From Mycolicibacterium gadium (GTDB lineage: Bacteria > Actinomycetota > Actinomycetes > Mycobacteriales > Mycobacteriaceae): 64,000 nucleotides of DNA. Where the stretch lies: assembly GCF_010728925.1 (NCBI RefSeq), contig NZ_AP022608.1, positions 4,030,001-4,094,000 of the forward strand. Reading direction: 5' to 3'. The stretch's first letter is position 1, and every line of letters starts with the position of its first letter. The notes under the pieces are model-generated. The model was not told the DNA's origin. It saw only the letters and a list, made by a program, of their open reading frames with translations, and ran no database searches. Position numbers and translations under genes: made by a program. Shown here one piece after another: positions 57,803 through 64,000 of the stretch.

Positions 57803-58813
57803 TCAGCCATGTTTTGGGCGCGGGGCGTTATCGATCACACTCTGCGCCCAACCCAGTGTCCACTGCGGGGCAGAGGCACCATCGAGATTCCAGAATTGCG
57901 GCGTGTTGTACATCGCGTGGATCGGCTGGCCGGCGCCGCCGCTGAGCACCTCGAGCGTCCGCGGCAACTGGGTGATGTTGAAGGCCGACTCGGGCGCCGA
58001 ACAAATCAGGTCGCCCGCGGCGCAGATCTCATAGACGCGGTTGTTGAGCATCCCGAAACCGCCGGAACGGGGACCGGTCATGTCCAGACCCAGCTCACCC
58101 AGCATCGGGACCTCGTCCAGGGTGATCTCCGCACCCTGGCCCGGCGCGTTGGGGCCGACGTCCTGACCGACGCCGGGCTGACGACGACCGTCGGCGATCA
58201 GTGCCACCCCGAGCACCAGATCCTCGTCGACCGGGCCGCGGCCGTTGCCGACATCACTGGCGATGTCACCGGCGATCACCGCACCCTGCGAGAAGCCGAC
58301 CAGCACGTAACTGGTCAACGGGCAGCGATTGTTCATATCCGTCATGGCCCGCACCGCCGCGTCGAAGCCCTCGGCGCGGCTCTGGTCGTAGGACATCTGG
58401 TTGTCCGCGGCGAACGGATTGTGGAACTGCGCGGTGTAGGGAACCGTGTAGATCTCCAGCCGGCTCGCGTCGAACTGCTGACGCAGCGGGTTGGTGACGT
58501 TGAGGAGCAGCGCGATGGGGAACTGCGTCGGGTTGAACGGGTCGAGCTGAGGCGACGACTCCCAGGTACCGGGGACCGAGATCATCTGCACGTCGGGGCA
58601 GCTGGCGTCCTGGAATTCGGGCCGCGGCTTCCTGCCCGTCGGCGGAATGCCACCGGGAACCGATGTCGGCGGCTGTGCGCCCGGGACTGGGGACTCCGGC
58701 GATCGCTGCCACACCCAGACCAGCACCACGACCAGTACCACCACGAGCGAGACCGCCACCGCCGCGACGAGCCCCAGAATGCGGTGACGTTTGCGCCGAG
58801 TGGTCTTGGACAT
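57803..58813 (-). CDS. culp6: Cutinase-like lipase Culp6 (Rv3802c-like)
   Basis: 336 aa. N-terminal membrane anchor ([24 protein letters not shown]) then Pro-rich linker and a cutinase domain: [35 protein letters not shown] with nucleophile Ser, [10 protein letters not shown] (Asp with Cys pair) and QPIHAMYNT (His). Homologue Rv3802c is an essential phospholipase/thioesterase needed for mycolate metabolism. It lies between fadD32 and the Ag85 genes, as in M. tuberculosis. Confidence 0.92.
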   Translation of the reverse strand: MSKTTRRKRHRILGLVAAVAVSLVVVLVVVLVWVWQRSPESPVPGAQPPTSVPGGIPPTGRKPRPEFQDASCPDVQMISVPGTWESSPQLDPFNPTQFPIALLLNVTNPLRQQFDASRLEIYTVPYTAQFHNPFAADNQMSYDQSRAEGFDAAVRAMTDMNNRCPLTSYVLVGFSQGAVIAGDIASDVGNGRGPVDEDLVLGVALIADGRRQPGVGQDVGPNAPGQGAEITLDEVPMLGELGLDMTGPRSGGFGMLNNRVYEICAAGDLICSAPESAFNITQLPRTLEVLSGGAGQPIHAMYNTPQFWNLDGASAPQWTLGWAQSVIDNAPRPKHG

Positions 58814-58867
58814 GGGTTCCCTGTTACTCCTAGCGTGCTGTGGATTGGTGTGCGCCGTTGGCGACTA

Positions 58868-59359
58868 CTAGCAGAGTCGCTCGGTCGCGATGCGAATGTA
58901 CTCGGCGGTCGCGGTGTCGATGTCGGCCGCCGACGGCGCAGCAGACGACAGGCCGTCGCCGTCGACCTCGCCGCGCACCACCGGCCGCACGAAGTCCCAC
59001 ACCGCGTGGTCGTTCTGTTTTGCGGCCCTGGCCTGACAGACATACGACCCGATCGACAGGGCGGCCAGATTGCTCGACGGCTGCACGCCTGCGGCGGTGA
59101 GCGCGTCGAGGTATTCGCGTTGCTTCGCCGTCACGACCACAGCGCTGGACTGTCCGCCCGCCTGGAGGGGTCCCGGCGGCGCCACGCCGGCGTCACCGTG
59201 CGCGGTTTCCGTTTCGGAGGTCGGCATGCCGATGGTGGCCATCACGTCGTTGCCCGAGCACCCGGTCATCAACGCGGGGACCGACGCCACCAGCAGCGTT
59301 GTCGCTGAAGTTGCCAACCATCCGGTCGAAGCGACCCGCCGCCGTACCGAAAGCTGCAC
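58868..59359 (-). CDS. DUF732 lipoprotein
   Basis: 163 aa from a GTG at 59359, chosen because it begins the signal peptide VQLSVRRRVASTGWLATSA and lipobox LMTGC. The mature part has the DUF732 fold: REYLDALTAAGVQPSS, ALSIGSYVCQ (Cys) and YIRIATERLC (Cys). Exported, lipid-anchored. DUF732 function is unknown. I do not recall an M. tuberculosis gene at this position between Rv3802c and fbpD. Confidence 0.78.
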   Translation of the reverse strand: MQLSVRRRVASTGWLATSATTLLVASVPALMTGCSGNDVMATIGMPTSETETAHGDAGVAPPGPLQAGGQSSAVVVTAKQREYLDALTAAGVQPSSNLAALSIGSYVCQARAAKQNDHAVWDFVRPVVRGEVDGDGLSSAAPSAADIDTATAEYIRIATERLC

Positions 59360-59441
59360 GTTTCCAAGGTACCGGCTGAAACACAGAGGAAACTGAGAGC
59401 TCAGGGTGTGCCGCACTCGGTTGCTGCCTAGCGGATACGCG

Positions 59442-60338
59442 CTACCTGATGGTGGCGACCAGGTCGCCGGACATCGCGGCCAGCTGCCCGCTCCAGGCGC
59501 CCCAGTCATTGCCGCCGCTGGCCGGGAAGTCGAAGTGGCCGTTCTTGCCGCCGACCGAACGATAGTGCTGGTAGAACTCCTTGTTGGTGCCCGCCGCGAT
59601 ATCGCAGTAGCCGATCATCGCGGGCACGTCGCAGCCACCGGTGGTCGGGCTGTACACCCACAGCCGGGTGTTGTTGTCCGAAAGCAGTTGCACGTGGACG
59701 TTCGGTGAATGCCATTTCCACCGGCCCAGCTGTGGCAAGCCCCACATGTTGCGGATGTCGACACCGCCGAACTGCTGCAGGCCGGCGGTGATGGCGCCGT
59801 CGACGCCGGTGCGCTCAGGAGCCAGGAAACCGGACAGCGATCCCGCGAAGCGGTACCGGTCCGGGTGGAAGGTCGCCATCGCCATCGCGCCGTAGCCACC
59901 CTGGGACGCCCCGACGATGCCGTGCCCGCCGGGTGCGAGGCCCTTGTTGGCCGCCAGCCAGTTCGGCAGCTCGGTCGCCAGGAATGTCTCCCACTGCTTG
60001 CTGCCGTCCTGCTCCCAGTTGGTGTACATGCTCCAGGCGCCGCTGGCGGGTGCGGCGACCGAGATGCCCTGCCCGCCGAGGGTGGCCATCGCGTTACCCG
60101 CCGTCACCCAGTTGCTGACGTCGGGGGCCGCGTTGAAGGCGTCGAGCAGGACGACGGCGTGCGGTCCGCCGCCGGAGAATGCGACGGGGATATCGCGGCC
60201 CATTGCCGCCGACGGGACCATCAGCATTTCGACGTCGGCCTTGGCAGACGGTGCCATTGTCGTGCCGGCACCCCAAAGGCCGGCAGCCAGCACCACGGTC
60301 AACAACGTCCGAATCACGACATGCATCAACAGCCCCAT
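59442..60338 (-). CDS. fbpD: Antigen 85-related protein FbpD / MPT51
   Basis: 298 aa; an in-frame ATG at 60326 with GGGG upstream is an alternative start. Signal peptide (VVIRTLLTVVLAAGLWG...AKA) then an alpha/beta-hydrolase fold: VGASQGGYGAMAMATFHPDRY at the nucleophile elbow. Ser145 aligns with the Ag85 nucleophile, but the Ag85 His (THSW) is replaced by GNDW and the Glu is missing. MPT51 proteins are non-catalytic, matrix- or cell-surface-binding paralogues. It lies 133 bp after fbpA. Confidence 0.9.
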   Translation of the reverse strand: MGLLMHVVIRTLLTVVLAAGLWGAGTTMAPSAKADVEMLMVPSAAMGRDIPVAFSGGGPHAVVLLDAFNAAPDVSNWVTAGNAMATLGGQGISVAAPASGAWSMYTNWEQDGSKQWETFLATELPNWLAANKGLAPGGHGIVGASQGGYGAMAMATFHPDRYRFAGSLSGFLAPERTGVDGAITAGLQQFGGVDIRNMWGLPQLGRWKWHSPNVHVQLLSDNNTRLWVYSPTTGGCDVPAMIGYCDIAAGTNKEFYQHYRSVGGKNGHFDFPASGGNDWGAWSGQLAAMSGDLVATIR

Positions 60339-60365
60339 TCCACGTTCGTCTCGCAGTCCCCGCGC

Positions 60366-60378
60366 GAGCAGTCAACCA
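60366..60378 (-). promoter_or_regulatory. TGTGGTTGACTGC motif upstream of fbpD
   Basis: Thirteen bases identical to those upstream of fbpA (61627-61639), here 28 bases before the fbpD start. It contains TTGACT, a -35-like hexamer. A clear -10 at standard spacing was not found. Confidence 0.35.
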
Positions 60379-60471
60379 CACCTGCACGACGCGATGCCCC
60401 GGAAATGGCCGACGGCGGCGACCCCGAAGGATCGCCGCCGCCAGTCATGTCGTTTCCGACGAAGCGGTCAA

Positions 60472-61560
<1,089 letters not shown>

Positions 61561-61626
61561 TCATCTATCCCATCTGTCGTATGCCGCACGCGGAACTTGT
61601 CCGACGGACCCCGCCGCGTTGCTCGT

Positions 61627-61639
61627 GCAGTCAACCACA
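61627..61639 (-). promoter_or_regulatory. TGTGGTTGACTGC motif upstream of fbpA
   Basis: Identical to the motif upstream of fbpD; 70 bases before the fbpA start. The flanking CCACAACTTGCTGTGG also forms a small hairpin (61634-61649). Confidence 0.35.
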
Positions 61640-61686
61640 ACTTGCTGTGGTACCTCTATTCGGCGTGTATCGTCCCTGGTCGCTCC

Positions 61687-62742
<1,056 letters not shown>

Positions 62743-62752
62743 TTACCCGCGG

Positions 62753-64000
62753 TTAGGGCCCGGTAGCCGGCATCCCGGTGTACGGCTCGCGCGTCGGCTC
62801 CGGTACCTCCAGCCCGCAGCGCTGCAGCTCGTAGAGCGGCACCCGATCAATCCGATACTGAGTCAACGAATACGCGTGCATCAGATTCGACAGGAACCGG
62901 CGAGGCCCCATCTCGCCCCTGATGGCGTTGAGCATCGCGTCGGTCGCCGGGCACTCCAGCGCGGCCTCGGCCTGCGCGATCCAGTCCTCGTCGATATAGG
63001 ACGGAATGAAGGGGCGGGTCTTGAGGAACGGACCCTCGGCCACCGCCCAGTCAGGGAACAGATTCTTGTCGTGACCGATGCGGCCGTCTTCCAGACGAGC
63101 GGTGTGCGCGGCAAGCGGGTTGGCCAATCCGATCTGGTCGATCACCCGGACATCCAGTCCGACGTTCATTCCGAGCATGCCGAGATTCGTGAAAAACACT
63201 GTGTGCGGGCCGGTTCGACCCTTGACGTCCGGTGGTGCGTCCGGAGGTGGCGGGATGGCGGGCACGACGTCCCACTGGTCGTAGTTGCCGGACGGCAGCA
63301 GCAGGGCGCCGTCGGGTGTGTTCTCGATCGCGGTCATCACCGCACGCATGCGGGGATAATCCAGGTAGTCGGCCGCGGTCAGCGGATGCGCGTTGCCCGT
63401 GGCCTGGGCATAGAACCGACGTTCGTCGACGATGCCGCTGTAGGTCACGCGGGTCGCGTCAGGTCCCATGCCGCTCGAATTGGCCACCCACAGCGACCAT
63501 CCGACGATCGACACCCACAGCAGGCTCGTGGCCCCGACGAACAAATAGCCTGCGCCACGGGCCATTCGGCGCCCATCGGGCAGCACCAACGGAATCACCG
63601 AGATTGGCGCGAGCAGACAGAACAACGGGGTCAACAGGACTCGGCCGTGCATGAAATCGCCGCCCTGGCGGATCCAGTAGAGCGCCTGCAACAATCCGCT
63701 CACGAGCATGAAAGCCACCACGGCCTGCGGGCTCTGAACCGTCCGCGCCAGCCATCCCTGGCCGGGCGCCGTCGTATGACGGATACCCCACGGGCGGCCG
63801 CGCGTCACCATCACCACGGCTGCCAAGCCGATCAGCAAGACGGCGGGCGCCCACAGCAGGTAGGGATTGTTGAAGTTGGACAGGTACACGAAGCCCTGAG
63901 ACCACTTGGAACCGGAGGCGTCCTTGGCCAGTGCGGTGCCGGGAACAATCAAGCCGTAGTAGCCCATTCGGAAGATCTCGTAGGCGACGGGTACCAGACC
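62753..64000 (-). CDS. aftB: Arabinofuranosyltransferase AftB (partial, runs off right edge)
   Basis: 416 codons visible, C-terminus present at 62753, N-terminus outside the window. Membrane helices (LLWAPAVLLIGLAAVVMV; VVAFMLVSGLLQALYWI; GYLFVGATSLLWVSIVGWSLW) precede a soluble C-terminal domain. Characteristic sequence includes YEIFRMGYYGLIVPGTALAKDASG and YWIRQGGDFMHGRVLL. AftB adds terminal beta-1,2 arabinofuranose to arabinan. It corresponds to Rv3805c next to fbpA. Confidence 0.92.
   Translation of the reverse strand, partial: GLVPVAYEIFRMGYYGLIVPGTALAKDASGSKWSQGFVYLSNFNNPYLLWAPAVLLIGLAAVVMVTRGRPWGIRHTTAPGQGWLARTVQSPQAVVAFMLVSGLLQALYWIRQGGDFMHGRVLLTPLFCLLAPISVIPLVLPDGRRMARGAGYLFVGATSLLWVSIVGWSLWVANSSGMGPDATRVTYSGIVDERRFYAQATGNAHPLTAADYLDYPRMRAVMTAIENTPDGALLLPSGNYDQWDVVPAIPPPPDAPPDVKGRTGPHTVFFTNLGMLGMNVGLDVRVIDQIGLANPLAAHTARLEDGRIGHDKNLFPDWAVAEGPFLKTRPFIPSYIDEDWIAQAEAALECPATDAMLNAIRGEMGPRRFLSNLMHAYSLTQYRIDRVPLYELQRCGLEVPEPTREPYTGMPATGP

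Overview
The window is high-GC actinobacterial DNA from a mycobacterium, most likely a rapid-growing Mycolicibacterium. It carries the cell-wall core locus for arabinogalactan and mycolic acid assembly, in roughly the order of M. tuberculosis Rv3772 to Rv3805: pat, echA21, a PIG3-type quinone oxidoreductase, a cysteine-desulfurase-like protein, bpa, wzt-glfT1-wzm, gtrA-like, dprE1-dprE2-aftA-embC-embA-embB, accD4-pks13-fadD32, culp6, three antigen 85 family genes and aftB. Gene names and the order comparison rest on recognised protein families and recalled gene order. No database was searched.

Layout. (1) 1-2.7 kb: ordinary accessory genes, namely an oxidoreductase with a divergent HxlR regulator, a YjbR protein, a phosphoesterase and a DinB protein. 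(2) 2.7-10.7 kb: a nested mobile region beside tRNA-Arg(ACG). A tnpB gene lies between the tRNA and a second copy of the tRNA 3' end. It is split by a 6.35 kb IS3-family composite insertion that runs from 3172 to 9525 and is flanked by the 4-bp duplication CCCG. The insert has one truncated and one complete IS3 copy, a broken serine recombinase, and cargo: an AhpD-like protein, an ECF sigma/anti-sigma/DUF4383 operon, a methyltransferase and a YHS-domain protein. (3) 10.7-21.5 kb: tRNA-Arg, two tRNA-Ser genes, pat and housekeeping or regulatory genes, including a MocR-type regulator. (4) 21.8-24.8 kb: bpa, then the overlapping wzt-glfT1-wzm galactan initiation and export genes. (5) 24.9-29.7 kb: accessory genes, including a DUF222/HNH gene of the 13E12 repeat type and a second MocR pair. 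(6) 29.7-44.9 kb: a long plus-strand run that makes decaprenyl-phosphoryl-arabinose and polymerises arabinan, ending in a metallo-beta-lactamase-fold gene coupled to embB. (7) 45-48.8 kb: a second DUF222/HNH gene, a Ser/Thr kinase and a DUF4331 protein. (8) 48.8-64 kb: a minus-strand run (aftB, Ag85 genes, culp6, fadD32, pks13, accD4) for mycolate condensation and transfer to arabinan.

How the genes work together. Wzt/Wzm export the galactan started by GlfT1. DprE1/DprE2 make the arabinose donor. AftA primes the galactan, the Emb proteins extend the arabinan and AftB caps it. FadD32, AccD4 and Pks13 make mycolates, and the Ag85 proteins load them onto arabinan and trehalose.

Most notable observations: the composite transposon with its target duplication, an alanine in DprE1 at the position of the benzothiazinone-target cysteine, two MocR-divergent genes with matching leaderless-type promoters, and several strong inverted repeats in the mobile region.
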